In this document: piece by piece, positions 1-8,064 of the stretch | How positions within the stretch are numbered: the first letter of the stretch is position 1 | Layout of the letters: each line of letters begins with the position of its first letter | From: Microaerobacter geothermalis | Lineage (GTDB): Bacteria; Bacillota; Bacilli; DSM-22679 | DNA length: 46,522 nucleotides | Assembly (NCBI RefSeq): GCF_021608135.1 | Contig: NZ_JAKIHL010000026.1 | Coordinates: 1 to 46,522 of the forward strand | Reading direction: 5' to 3' | Program-made: the position numbers and the translations under genes | Notes under the pieces: generated by a model | Seen by the model: the letters and a program-made list of their open reading frames with translations, nothing else | Told to the model about the DNA's origin: nothing | Databases searched by the model: none

Positions 1-1
1 T

Positions 2-79
2 CTCGATATGGCAGAGTATTTGGAATGGCGAGAAACTCAGGCAACGAAAGCGGTGTCTAAAGTGACTCGCATTGGCTAA
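2..79 (+). CDS. 3' end of an unknown gene (truncated by window edge)
   Basis: The first bases read as an open frame of 25 codons ending at TAA 77-79, with C-terminal residues TKAVSKVTRIG. The start lies outside the window. I do not recognise the family. The sequence just downstream (about 100-130) resembles the terminal sequence of some transposable elements, so this could be the tail of a transposase, but nothing visible proves it. Confidence 0.35.
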   Translation, partial: LDMAEYLEWRETQATKAVSKVTRIG

Positions 80-592
80 TTTATTTCTCTAACCGAGGGG
101 AATTTACACACAAATATGGACTTGATCATAAAAAAATAGGTAGGGGCACATCGTATATTGTCTGCACTGTAAACTCAATACATGTGGAGTGTGTAGTTCT
201 GATAAAACGTGCTGATGTAGCCCTCAAAAAAGTTCTCCCCAAATAAAAAACTTCTCCCAGATGGAGAAGGAATGAGGGTTAAGGTAAAGCATGAGAAAAA
301 AGAGCGGGGAAGGCTTGAGAATAAAGGGGTTGGGAAGAAATAAGGATTAAGGGATAAGGAGGGAAAATGGGACAACTTTATTATTCAGACCAACGGTAGA
401 ATGCGGGTTTGAAGGGTGCGAAATGGAAGAACTTTTTTATGTAAGAACAGTAGTAGCTGGATGCCAAGGCATTCCGTTCATTAAGGTCAAAGAATTTTTA
501 ACAACAGCCGGTTTTAAAAGATTAATAAAAAACTTGGTTAATATATCGGAATTGCGATATAATATTGATATATTAACCAGGGGGTGTTGGTT
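80..592. other. Gene-poor spacer with hairpins and the toxin-antitoxin control region
   Basis: No convincing gene is seen here. A nested hairpin lies at 221-278: outer arms CCCTCA (221-226) and TGAGGG (273-278), inner arms CTTCTCC (251-257) and GGAGAAG (263-269). A 23-base segment at 181-203 recurs with three mismatches at 2578-2600. A 59-codon frame at 423-602 exists but runs across the antitoxin start and has no clear ribosome binding site, so I do not call it. Confidence 0.5.
536..578. promoter_or_regulatory. Palindromic operator of the toxin-antitoxin operon
   Basis: A perfect 12-base inverted repeat, GGTTAATATATC (536-547) and GATATATTAACC (567-578), encloses a second one, ATATCG (543-548) and CGATAT (555-560). 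It ends 14 bases before the antitoxin ATG. Antitoxins of the Phd/YefM and RelB groups repress their own operon by binding such palindromes, so autoregulation is the likely role. The AT-rich repeat probably overlaps the promoter. Confidence 0.7.
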
Positions 593-850
593 ATGCCAGT
601 GATAAGACCAAGTTCAGATTTGAGAAATAATTATAGCGAAATATCGGAGTTCTGCCATAAATATAAGGAGCCGGTTTACATTACTAAAAACGGCCAGGGA
701 GATTTAGTTGTCATGAGTATTGAAACCTATGAAAAACTGGTGGGTAAATTTGAATTGCATAAATTGATTGACGAGGGTATTGACGCTATGCAAAAGAAAA
801 AAGTGAGAGCTTTTAAGGAAGCATTGGCTGATATAGAGAAAGGTTTGTAA
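593..850 (+). CDS. Phd/YefM-family antitoxin
   Basis: This 85-residue protein is the antitoxin of a type II pair. Its N-terminus (MPVIRPSSDLRNNYSEI) is the DNA-binding Phd/YefM fold, and the middle shows the family pattern of a Pro-Val-Tyr-Ile-Thr-Lys-Asn-Gly segment followed by a Met-Ser-Ile-Glu-Thr-Tyr-Glu-Lys-Leu helix. The C-terminus, rich in Lys and Glu, would wrap the toxin. ATG 593 is chosen because AGGGGG (579-584) sits at good spacing; a GTG at 584 would overlap that site. The next gene starts one base after the stop, so the two are translated together. The palindrome at 536-578 suggests autorepression. Family assignment is from recognised motifs, not a search. Confidence 0.87.
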   Translation: MPVIRPSSDLRNNYSEISEFCHKYKEPVYITKNGQGDLVVMSIETYEKLVGKFELHKLIDEGIDAMQKKKVRAFKEALADIEKGL

Positions 851-851
851 A

Positions 852-1303
<452 letters not shown>

Positions 1304-1488
1304 CCTCCCATTATCCATATAACATGAACCTTACACGGAGCACAGTCTCAAGCCAAAGCGGTAATGTTTCAGTCTTCCTCTTTGTCCTCAGTGCCATTTG
1401 TGATTCGAATCCTTCTTTTCCGCACAATCCGGCTTTTTTCCTTGGCGCCTTTGCGGTTTAATCTTTTTTTACCTTCCCCAATCCAATA

Positions 1489-1540
1489 AAAGCCCAACGG
1501 CCAGCCTTTTTTAAGGCCATGCCGTTGGGCTTTAATTTAT
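1489..1540. terminator. Strong bidirectional terminator hairpin
   Basis: A 13-base perfect stem, AAAGCCCAACGGC (1489-1501) with GCCGTTGGGCTTT (1521-1533), is flanked by A-rich and T-rich sequence. It ends 17 bases beyond the last codon of the blaR1-linked remnant on the minus strand and would also stop plus-strand transcription from the toxin operon. Confidence 0.85.
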
Positions 1541-1549
1541 CAGTGGCTC

Positions 1550-2133
1550 CTACTTAGCCAGGTGATAGGATTCCAGGCTTGAAGATATTTTTTCTCCTCC
1601 AACGATGAAATCTTGTTGGACCATTCCTACACCTTTGGCATAATACTGATACATAATCGAGCTATCTTCTGAAGAAGTGCTCTTAATCTCGATGCAATTT
1701 TCAAAGGTGCCAGCCGGTGTTTATACTGTGGCGGTGTTATCAACAATTTCGAATTGGGTATTGCCGTCATTCCATTTGGTGCCGGTTTGAGTCTCATACG
1801 GAAAAGGTACTCAAGCTTAGCCATCCGAAATACAAAGAAAGTGAATCCTGCCAGCCAAAGCCATTGAGCCAAGCGCCATAATCGGGGTACTGGCAGTGTG
1901 GTGACAGGAATTTTAGATTGGGAAACATTGGGTGAAGGGCTGATTACCGTCGAAGAATTTTGCTCCGATGCCTCGCCCGAAATTGGAGACTTTGAGGAAA
2001 TAACCGAATTCGAGTCCAGGGAAGAACCAGCTGTAGGAATATTAGAACCCAGATTGCATAATGCCAGTTTGCACCCAGTCTGTTTTTTACAAGGGACTTC
2101 GTAATGAAAAACCTGATGCAGGATGGACTCCAT
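1550..2133 (-). pseudogene. Decayed blaR1/M56-like antirepressor fused out of frame to a secreted-protein tail
   Basis: The ATG at 2133 follows the blaI stop by one base and has a GAGAGGAGTGA site, as in intact blaI-blaR1 operons. The product begins MESILHQVF, typical of Bacillus M56/BlaR1-like proteins. The transmembrane helices and zinc-peptidase HExxH domain are missing, leaving a Ser/Pro-rich linker and one helix (WLWLAGFTFFVF). Around 1800 the homologous frame changes. A second frame reads GTKWNDGNTQFEIVDNTATV, then a TAA where Lys (AAA) is expected, then TPAGTFENCIEIKS and YYAKGVGMVQQDFI, ending at 1550. That tail resembles the C-terminus of an unrelated secreted protein. A deletion joining two neighbouring genes, followed by a frameshift and a nonsense change, explains this. 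Confidence 0.72.
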
Positions 2134-2134
2134 A

Positions 2135-2503
2135 CTAGTCACTCCTCTCATCCAGTAGTTGCTTAAGCTCCTCGATATCATCTGCCGTCAGTTTTTCATC
2201 TTGGATGAACTGGACGAGCATCGGTTTAAGTGCGCCACCGTAAACTCTTTGCAGGAAAGAACGGTTCTCGACTTTCATACATTCCGACTGAGTAACCAGA
2301 GGAAAATAAAAATAGGTACGGTCAACCTCCTGAAAGCCCACAGCCTTCTTTTTGACCAGCCGGGCCAGCAGAGTCTTTATAGTGGTCGGCTTCCAGTTCG
2401 TGTTCTTTGACAGGGTCTCGATAACCTCACTGGCTGTGCACGTTTCTTTTTCCCACAGCACTCTTAAAACTTCCCATTCAGCTTCGGATCGCCGAATTGG
2501 CAT
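2135..2503 (-). CDS. BlaI/MecI/CopY-family transcriptional repressor
   Basis: This 122-residue winged-helix protein starts MPIRRSEAEWEVLRVLWE, the hallmark of BlaI/MecI repressors. The recognition helix region (NWKPTTIKTLLARLVKKKAVG) and wing (VDRTYFYFPLV) follow, then a C-terminal dimerisation segment with helices. Such repressors bind TACA-N-TGTA operators in front of beta-lactam or cell-wall stress genes and are cleaved after the cognate BlaR1 senses ligand. The partner gene directly downstream is broken, so this repressor either no longer responds or answers to another sensor. No strong Shine-Dalgarno sequence is visible in front of the ATG. Family call is firm; target genes are unknown. 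Confidence 0.88.
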   Translation of the reverse strand: MPIRRSEAEWEVLRVLWEKETCTASEVIETLSKNTNWKPTTIKTLLARLVKKKAVGFQEVDRTYFYFPLVTQSECMKVENRSFLQRVYGGALKPMLVQFIQDEKLTADDIEELKQLLDERSD

Positions 2504-2841
2504 GCTTTGGGGTTCTCAGATAATAAATGTGGTAACATATCCAGTGTTTTCTTTTGCTTGCTTTTCACAGGACGAAGCATGTGGAGTGTGTGGTCTTGAT
2601 GTCACGTGTAATTTCTAAATAAAGGATCCAATAGAATGTTTTCAAGAATTTTACCACCTTCTTTTATTTGGTAATGAAAGACAGGTGGTCTTTGATTTGT
2701 AAGGTGGAGAGCGAGCAGAGGAAATTCGTAAAGTAGTATTTTTGCAATACGTAAAGTAGTATTTTTGCAATAATCATAGTACAATACTATACATAAAAAA
2801 AGTACAACCGCATGACGTGAATACGGGAGGTTTCATTAATT
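2504..2841. other. Divergent spacer with a perfect tandem 23-bp duplication
   Basis: This 338-base AT-rich spacer separates the blaI-type gene (minus) from the stressosome operon (plus). It holds the second copy of the catgtggagtgtgt segment (2578-2600) and a perfect head-to-tail duplication at 2727-2749 and 2750-2772. No gene is seen. The stressosome promoter must lie here, but I cannot assign -35 and -10 boxes with confidence. Confidence 0.5.
2727..2772. repeat. Perfect tandem duplication, 2 x 23 bp
   Basis: Two identical 23-base units (each starting CGTAAAGTAGTA and ending TTGCAATA) abut at 2749/2750, about 70 bases before the rsbR-like start. Each unit contains the near-palindromic core GTAGTATTTTTGCAATAC when read into the next unit. 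It may be a duplicated operator or a replication-slippage product. Confidence 0.9.
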
Positions 2842-3579
2842 ATGAAAGATATTGTAATTTCAAGAATTGGTGAACTTGTGGAAAAACTAGCAAAAGGGGA
2901 TCAACAAAAGCAGGTGTGGCAGGATTTTCTGGTAGACTTTGCTGAGGTTTGCGAAAAAGCGGATTTAAAGGAAAAGATGAAGGCGCCCATTTCCAATCTC
3001 CTAGAGCATATAAGTGAAAAGGAATTGTCAGGTGGCATAGGGCTTTTGCATGAGATGTTAGACAATTTTCCTACAGTCGAGGTGTACGATGCGCTTATAG
3101 AAGTCCTCGGGAAAAAGAATGATGAAAATCTGGTAAGGATAGCAGAACTCCGTGATGTTCTTGCTGAACTTTCCACACCGATTATACAGCTGTGGCAGGA
3201 TGTGCTTCTTGCTCCTGTGATTGGCACACTTGACAGTCAGAGAGCGCAGAACATGGCTGAAAAACTTCTTGAAAGCATTGCCGACACCAGGGCGAAAGTG
3301 GTAATTATCGACGTGACTGGAGTTTCTATGATAGATACGGTGGTGGGAGAATTTTTGATTGAAATGTTTTCCGCCGTAAAACTTCTTGGATGCGACGCTA
3401 TTCTGACTGGGATAAAGCCGGAGATAGCCCATACTCTTGTAAAGCTAGGCATCGATTTTGATATGGTGATTATAAAGAGGGATCTGGAAAGTGCCCTAAA
3501 ATATACGATCAGTAAGTTCGCTAAAGACATTGAAAAAAACCAGCATAACCAAAAAAGAGGCGATGAAGATGAGAACTAA
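2842..3579 (+). CDS. RsbR-like stressosome scaffold (sensor N-domain plus STAS)
   Basis: The 245-residue protein has a helical N-terminal half (about 1-130), expected to be the non-haem-globin-like sensor of RsbR proteins. Its C-terminal STAS domain (about 135-230) carries DVTGVSMIDTVVGEF and GIKPEIAHTLVKLGID. The Thr residues in the IDTVV and EIAHT segments match the positions phosphorylated by RsbT in Bacillus RsbRA. With RsbS it should build the large stressosome shell that holds RsbT. A GGGAGGT site (2825-2831) precedes ATG 2842. The last 11 bases overlap rsbS, so the shell subunits are translationally coupled. The signal sensed by the N-domain cannot be read from the sequence. Confidence 0.88.
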   Translation: MKDIVISRIGELVEKLAKGDQQKQVWQDFLVDFAEVCEKADLKEKMKAPISNLLEHISEKELSGGIGLLHEMLDNFPTVEVYDALIEVLGKKNDENLVRIAELRDVLAELSTPIIQLWQDVLLAPVIGTLDSQRAQNMAEKLLESIADTRAKVVIIDVTGVSMIDTVVGEFLIEMFSAVKLLGCDAILTGIKPEIAHTLVKLGIDFDMVIIKRDLESALKYTISKFAKDIEKNQHNQKRGDEDEN

Positions 3580-3928
3580 GGTTGTGCCTACGATTGTGCT
3601 TTACGATTATCTGATTGTTCCCATACAGATCGAACTGGACGATGCAACCATAGAAAAACTTCAGATGCAGTTGTTAAATGAAATAAGCGAGAGAAAAATC
3701 CGAGGAATAATTATCGATGTCAGCATGGTAGATGTAATAGACAGTTACATATCATTTGTACTTTCTGAAACTGCTGGTATGGCCAAAGCCATGGGCTGCT
3801 ATACTGTAATCTGCAAAATTCAACCACAGGTAGCGCTTACACTTGCACAGATGGGCATAAAACTGAAGGATATTTATACAACAAACACCCTGGAAGGTGC
3901 TATTGATATTCTGAACCAACTTGATTAA
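3569..3928 (+). CDS. rsbS: RsbS-like stressosome STAS protein
   Basis: This single STAS domain of 119 residues has the RsbS order: VVPTIVLYDYLIVPIQIEL at the start, then DVSMVDVIDSYISFVLSET with the Ser that RsbT phosphorylates (Ser59 in Bacillus) in IDSY, then the PQVALTLAQMGI loop. RsbS is the antagonist that keeps RsbT in the shell until it is phosphorylated. I chose ATG 3569 because AGAGG (3556-3560) is 8 bases upstream; ATG 3563 is too close to it. The start lies inside the end of the rsbR-like gene. Confidence 0.9.
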   Translation: MRTKVVPTIVLYDYLIVPIQIELDDATIEKLQMQLLNEISERKIRGIIIDVSMVDVIDSYISFVLSETAGMAKAMGCYTVICKIQPQVALTLAQMGIKLKDIYTTNTLEGAIDILNQLD

Positions 3929-3964
3929 GTCTTTAACTGTGCTTTTGATGACGGGGTGATAATG

Positions 3965-4420
3965 ATGTACGATAAAAGTTTTAATGACATTGATATAAAT
4001 GTTCACGATTATGATATATTTTTAAAAATAAAAGATGAAAACGACATAGCAGTTTCCAGACAGATGGCAAAGAGCTTTGCCCAGAAAAACGATTTTTCAC
4101 TAGCTGACGTCACAAAAATAGCCACGGTCATATCGGAACTCTCAAGAAACATATACAGGTATGCTAAAGAGGGGTATATTTATATAAAAAAGAAAGAAAC
4201 GGAGCCAGATAAAGATATTTTGATAGAAATTATAGCATACGATAGAGGTCCTGGAATAGAAAATGTGGAGCGAGCCATAGCCGGAGGTTATACGACGTCG
4301 GAAAGGAGTCTAGGTTTGGGATTATCCGGTATCAGAAGACTTATGGACAGCTTCTACATAAAGTCTGAGGTGGGAAAAGGTACTGTTGTAGTGGCGGAAA
4401 AGAGGAGGCGTAAATTTTGA
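3965..4420 (+). CDS. rsbT: RsbT-like switch kinase
   Basis: This 151-residue HATPase-fold Ser/Thr kinase shows the N box ISELSRNIYRYA, the canonical G1 box DRGPGIEN and the G2 box RSLGLGLSGIRRLMD. RsbT phosphorylates RsbR and RsbS, leaves the stressosome and then activates a partner that carries an RsbU-type N-terminal domain. In this operon no RsbU phosphatase is present; the only visible partner is the GGDEF protein at 5388. Several starts are possible (GTG 3956, ATG 3962, ATG 3965); ATG 3965 gives the best distance from GGGGTGA (3953-3959). The last four bases overlap the next gene. Confidence 0.9.
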   Translation: MYDKSFNDIDINVHDYDIFLKIKDENDIAVSRQMAKSFAQKNDFSLADVTKIATVISELSRNIYRYAKEGYIYIKKKETEPDKDILIEIIAYDRGPGIENVERAIAGGYTTSERSLGLGLSGIRRLMDSFYIKSEVGKGTVVVAEKRRRKF

Positions 4421-5397
4421 GCGGAGGGCTGAAGGTTGATATTGAGATGGAGGCTGACCTCTTTATATTAGAGCACAAAATCAATAAATATTTGCAAAAA
4501 AGCTGTTCAGTCATGCCTTCTGCGCCTCTTGTAGCTTTAGTGGCAAGAGAACTTGCCACTAATATTTTAAAATACGGTGGAAAAGGTTTTGTTATTCTAA
4601 AAAGAGAGGGGGACAAGCTGACAATTTCTGCTGAGGACGAAGGCATAGCAAATCGTAGAGGCACAATTTATAAACCCAAAAGAGGTCTTGGAATAGGGCT
4701 GGATGTTACTAGAAAAAACTGTGAAAAGCTCGATATTGAACATAAAACAGGTGGAGGAATGGTTGTAAAAGCAGTGTTAAGTCTTCCACAGCATCGTAAG
4801 GAAGAAGGCTTTGTTCTTCAGGTAGGGGCGGCTTCAAAACCGCATTATCTGGAGGAAGATAGCGGAGATATTACCTTTTACAAAGAGATTGGAGGCAAAC
4901 ATTTTCTATTTGTTGCAGATGTCCTCGGCCACGGTAAAAGGGCTGGAGCCGTTGCGAAGGAGATTGAATTATACTTAAAAAATCTTGATGAGATACATAT
5001 TGAAAAAATATACGCCGGTCTTGAAAAAACATTGCAGGACACACGCGGGTGTGCAGCTTTTTTAGCTACTGTTTCCCAAAGGGTGTTCGAGTATGTGAAC
5101 GTTGGCAATATAAAAGGCTGGCTTATACATTCAGGTTATGTAAGGAAATTAAATGGAGTGAATGGAGTTGTTGGAAGAACATCTCTTGAACCAAACCTAT
5201 TTAAAGAAATCGTACCGACAGATTTTGTTTTAATTGTATGTACAGACGGTATAAAAAAGCGGTTTATTCAGTCGACTGACATGAAATGGCTGAAGGCGAT
5301 GGGGACTAAGGAGGCAGCGGAAAAAATATTGCAGGAGTTTTCGATTAAAGAAGATGACGCAAGTATTTTAATCGCAAGGGGAGGGAAATGGCTTTGA
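4417..5397 (+). CDS. Fused HATPase and PP2C/RsbX-like phosphatase
   Basis: The 326-residue protein joins two domains. Residues about 1-130 form a second RsbT/RsbW-like HATPase with an N box (VARELATNILKYG) and G2 box (RGLGIGLDVTRK), although its G1 box (DEGIANRRG) lacks the usual second Gly. Residues about 135-326 form an RsbX/SpoIIE-type PP2C phosphatase with FVADVLGHGKRAG as metal-binding motif and VCTDGIKKRF later. RsbX dephosphorylates RsbR and RsbS to reset the stressosome. A TTG start at 4417 is supported by AGGAGG (4404-4409) and by the 4-base overlap with rsbT. The extra kinase-like domain may add a docking or competing function; this is inference. Confidence 0.85.
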   Translation: MSGGLKVDIEMEADLFILEHKINKYLQKSCSVMPSAPLVALVARELATNILKYGGKGFVILKREGDKLTISAEDEGIANRRGTIYKPKRGLGIGLDVTRKNCEKLDIEHKTGGGMVVKAVLSLPQHRKEEGFVLQVGAASKPHYLEEDSGDITFYKEIGGKHFLFVADVLGHGKRAGAVAKEIELYLKNLDEIHIEKIYAGLEKTLQDTRGCAAFLATVSQRVFEYVNVGNIKGWLIHSGYVRKLNGVNGVVGRTSLEPNLFKEIVPTDFVLIVCTDGIKKRFIQSTDMKWLKAMGTKEAAEKILQEFSIKEDDASILIARGGKWL

Positions 5398-6197
5398 AGG
5401 ACACAGAGCATTTTGTTAAGGAATATAAAAACTATCTTTCCAAATACATTTTAAGGGGTGGTCAGGATGAAGTATTGTTTGAGGCCTACCAGAACCTAAT
5501 AAAACTGCTGGATGAGTCCTCTGCCCAGGCGGCAAACCTCTTAGACATCCACAACCAGGTTTTTAAAGACGTGCTTAATATTAGAAATGATAATGATATG
5601 GTCCAGTGGATATATATAGAAAGGGCCACTGAATTCCTCACTCAGATCATAATTGCGACCGATGCTCTGCTTCTGTCCTTAAGGGAGAATGTTGAAAAGG
5701 ATCCTCTGACTGGCCTATATAACAGGCTTGCCATTGAAAAAACGCTTTCAAGGGTATGGCTGAATGCTCAGGAGGCAAAAACACCACTAACTTTGGTAAT
5801 GATTGATCTCGACGATTTTAAAGGTGTCAATGACCGTTACGGCCATATGGTAGGAGACGAACTTTTGCAGGAAATAAGTGGTGTTATCAAGAAGAGCTTG
5901 AGGGATGGAGATGTGGTTATGAGATTTGGGGGAGAAGAGTTTTTAATTTTGCTATCAAATACGGACGGTGCAGGAGCAGAAAAACCTCTTGAAAGGATAA
6001 GAACGCGGATAGAAGAAGGAGTATTTACAGAAAATGATATTAAAATTACCGCCAGCATCGGTGCGGCTGTGTATCCAGACAACCGTCCTTCAAGTATGGA
6101 ACAGCTCATTGAATTTGCAGATGCTGCGATGTACGAGGCTAAAGCAAAAGGCAAGAACAGACTCGTCTTTTATAGCCTGCTGCACGGCAAAAAATAA
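5388..6197 (+). CDS. Diguanylate cyclase with RsbU-like N-terminal domain
   Basis: Residues about 1-95 resemble the RsbT-binding N-terminal domain of RsbU (YKNYLSKYI, then a pattern ending LLDIHNQVFKDVL; Bacillus RsbU has a closely similar order). Residues about 105-265 are a GGDEF domain with DPLTGLYNR, DLDDFKGVND and an intact GGEEF at 181-185. The product-inhibition motif RxxD (R172-D175) sits exactly five residues before it, so the enzyme should make c-di-GMP and be feedback-limited. The start overlaps the phosphatase gene by ten bases. A stressosome that feeds a cyclase in place of RsbU has been described in Moorella thermoacetica. Activity is inferred from intact motifs. Confidence 0.9.
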   Translation: MALKDTEHFVKEYKNYLSKYILRGGQDEVLFEAYQNLIKLLDESSAQAANLLDIHNQVFKDVLNIRNDNDMVQWIYIERATEFLTQIIIATDALLLSLRENVEKDPLTGLYNRLAIEKTLSRVWLNAQEAKTPLTLVMIDLDDFKGVNDRYGHMVGDELLQEISGVIKKSLRDGDVVMRFGGEEFLILLSNTDGAGAEKPLERIRTRIEEGVFTENDIKITASIGAAVYPDNRPSSMEQLIEFADAAMYEAKAKGKNRLVFYSLLHGKK

Positions 6198-6287
6198 GTG
6201 AAGTGGTGGATTACAAGGATGTTCTTGCTGTGAAGAGAAGAAAGAGGATTTTTAGTTTTTGATAGATATAATAGGGAGTGAATATTT

Positions 6288-8015
6288 GTGAGATTTTCAA
6301 ATGGGGTGTTAGATCTATTTGAAGAGCTAACCTCCCGAACAGAGAAATTGGACTTGACGAACATGAAAGAAATTATCGGTAGACTGACGCAAGAATACGT
6401 CGACCGGTTTCAAGCTTTATTAGAGCAGGCGGGGCAAGAAGTAAACGAGGCGGAATTGAGGGAAACCGTGAGTGATTTGTTGGAATTGTTTTCTGGGAAC
6501 CAAGACAAGGAACTCTTTAAGCGGCGTATAGAATTTGGAAGAAAATTGAGTGCTACAGAAATCCCACTGGAGCAGCTGATAAAGATTTATGGTTCTTTAT
6601 TCGAACGTTTGTGCGATGAATTAACTTTTGCTTACCAATTTTCGAAAAAAGAACTGCAAAGCTTAAAGTATGGTGCTAAAACGTTGTTCATTGACTTTGG
6701 CCTGCAGTTTTGGGGATACGAGGGAGAAAAATTTAACAATTTGCGAGTGCTTTCAACTGTAGATGTTAAAACAGGCTTAATGAGCCGCCGTAAATTTGAG
6801 GAAAAGCTGCATCAGGCAATCGAATTTGCAAAGAACACAAAAACGGAATTTTCTTTATACTGTATAGACATGGACAATTTAAGGTTCATTAACGATGTTT
6901 TTGGATATATCATAGGAGATATTGTGCTTAAAAATGTGGCTGACCATTTGCTGGAGTCATTGCCTGATCTTTTTGCAGTTGCGCGCATAGGTGATGATGA
7001 ATTCGGAGTTATACTAATGAATACAGGGCCTGTTGAAGCGCTGGAAAAGGCACAGGTTATATGTAAAAGTATTGCTGAGATGGAAATTAAACCTTTGGGT
7101 GACGAGGGGATTTTTGTTACAAGCAGCATTGGTGTCGCTTCGTACCCTCATCATGGACAAGCCCTAGATGATATTATGTTGGCTGCCGATGTTGCTTGCA
7201 TAACTTCCAAGAGGAAAGGAAGGAACCGAGCGCAGCTTGTAGATCCGACTGACGAGAATATAAATCCTACTGTGGTCCACGAGAGAATTCTTGTTTTGCG
7301 GGAAGCTCTAAGTTCAAAAGATCACATAGTCCCCTTCTATCAGCCGATCGTAGACCTGGAGACTGGTGAGCCTATGGCTTACGAAGTGCTTGCTCGCGTC
7401 AAGAGAGGAGAAAAGTTTCTTTCAGCCGGACTTTTTGTTGATGCGGCAGAAAAGTCCGGCCTTATGAAAGAAATTGGTAAAAGAGTCATAGAACAGGCAA
7501 TGAAAGAAAAAAACAGCTCATGGGCAAAAGATAAACTTTTCTTTATTAATTTTTCTATGCGTGAAGTAGAAAACAGGGAAACTATAGGATTCTTAGTCGA
7601 CTTGTTCAACCGCTATGGAATTAATCCGGAGGAAATTGTGGCCGAAATTACAGAGCGAGAGACCGTCAGGGATATTAATGCTGTGCATACTTTTGCCAAG
7701 GAGTTATCAGATCTCAGGGTACGAATGGCCGTAGACGATTTTGGAAGCGGTTTTTCTTCATTTCTTTATCTTCGCTACTTTGACTGCTATTTTGCAAAGA
7801 TTGAGGGTTCTTTGGTGCGTGATATAACTAGGAGCGGACGTTCAAGGATGATAGTAGAGAATATGGCAAAACTTTTACAAAGGCTATCGATAGAAGTAGT
7901 GGCCGAATTCGTAGAAAACCGTGAAATAGCTAGAATATTGAAAAACGCAGGCATCCGATACGGACAGGGTTACTATTTAGGAAAGCCATCTCCGTGCCCT
8001 GGTAACGGAAGTTAG
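6288..8015 (+). CDS. Sensor-GGDEF-EAL protein with degenerate GGDEF (GDDEF)
   Basis: This 575-residue protein has a helical N-terminal domain (about 1-155) without a clear haem histidine, possibly globin-like as in RsbR, then GGDEF (about 165-320) and EAL (about 330-570). The GGDEF signature reads IGDDEF (235-239), so cyclase activity is doubtful and a GTP-binding regulatory role is more likely. In the EAL domain the motif is EVLAR (E366), followed by INFS, EITERE, DDFGSG, AKIEG and AEFVEN. The metal-binding acidic residues and catalytic Lys appear to be kept, but EVL, KIE and AEF are unusual variants. GTG 6288 has an AGGGAGTGA site. It lies 90 bases after the cyclase gene and probably opposes it as a phosphodiesterase. 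Confidence 0.85.
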   Translation: MRFSNGVLDLFEELTSRTEKLDLTNMKEIIGRLTQEYVDRFQALLEQAGQEVNEAELRETVSDLLELFSGNQDKELFKRRIEFGRKLSATEIPLEQLIKIYGSLFERLCDELTFAYQFSKKELQSLKYGAKTLFIDFGLQFWGYEGEKFNNLRVLSTVDVKTGLMSRRKFEEKLHQAIEFAKNTKTEFSLYCIDMDNLRFINDVFGYIIGDIVLKNVADHLLESLPDLFAVARIGDDEFGVILMNTGPVEALEKAQVICKSIAEMEIKPLGDEGIFVTSSIGVASYPHHGQALDDIMLAADVACITSKRKGRNRAQLVDPTDENINPTVVHERILVLREALSSKDHIVPFYQPIVDLETGEPMAYEVLARVKRGEKFLSAGLFVDAAEKSGLMKEIGKRVIEQAMKEKNSSWAKDKLFFINFSMREVENRETIGFLVDLFNRYGINPEEIVAEITERETVRDINAVHTFAKELSDLRVRMAVDDFGSGFSSFLYLRYFDCYFAKIEGSLVRDITRSGRSRMIVENMAKLLQRLSIEVVAEFVENREIARILKNAGIRYGQGYYLGKPSPCPGNGS

Positions 8016-8064
8016 CGCAGTACAAGGCGCATGGCAAAGATAAAATAAGTTTGGAGGGATTATT

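Noticed and set aside
175-375. 66-codon minus-strand frame
   Set aside because: Low-complexity Ser/Phe/Pro-rich translation across a hairpin region, no ribosome site, no family features.
423-602. 59-codon plus-strand frame before the antitoxin
   Set aside because: It runs through the palindromic operator and into the antitoxin start in another frame; no Shine-Dalgarno sequence.
1898-2104. 68-codon plus-strand frame antisense to the blaR1 remnant
   Set aside because: It is the complement of the Ser/Pro-rich linker of the decayed gene and has no supporting signal.
2727-2772. Possible CRISPR array
   Set aside because: Only two units and no spacer between them; a tandem duplication, with no cas genes in the window.
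2842-6197. A sigB operon
   Set aside because: No rsbU, rsbV, rsbW or sigB homologue follows; the stressosome output in this window is a GGDEF protein.
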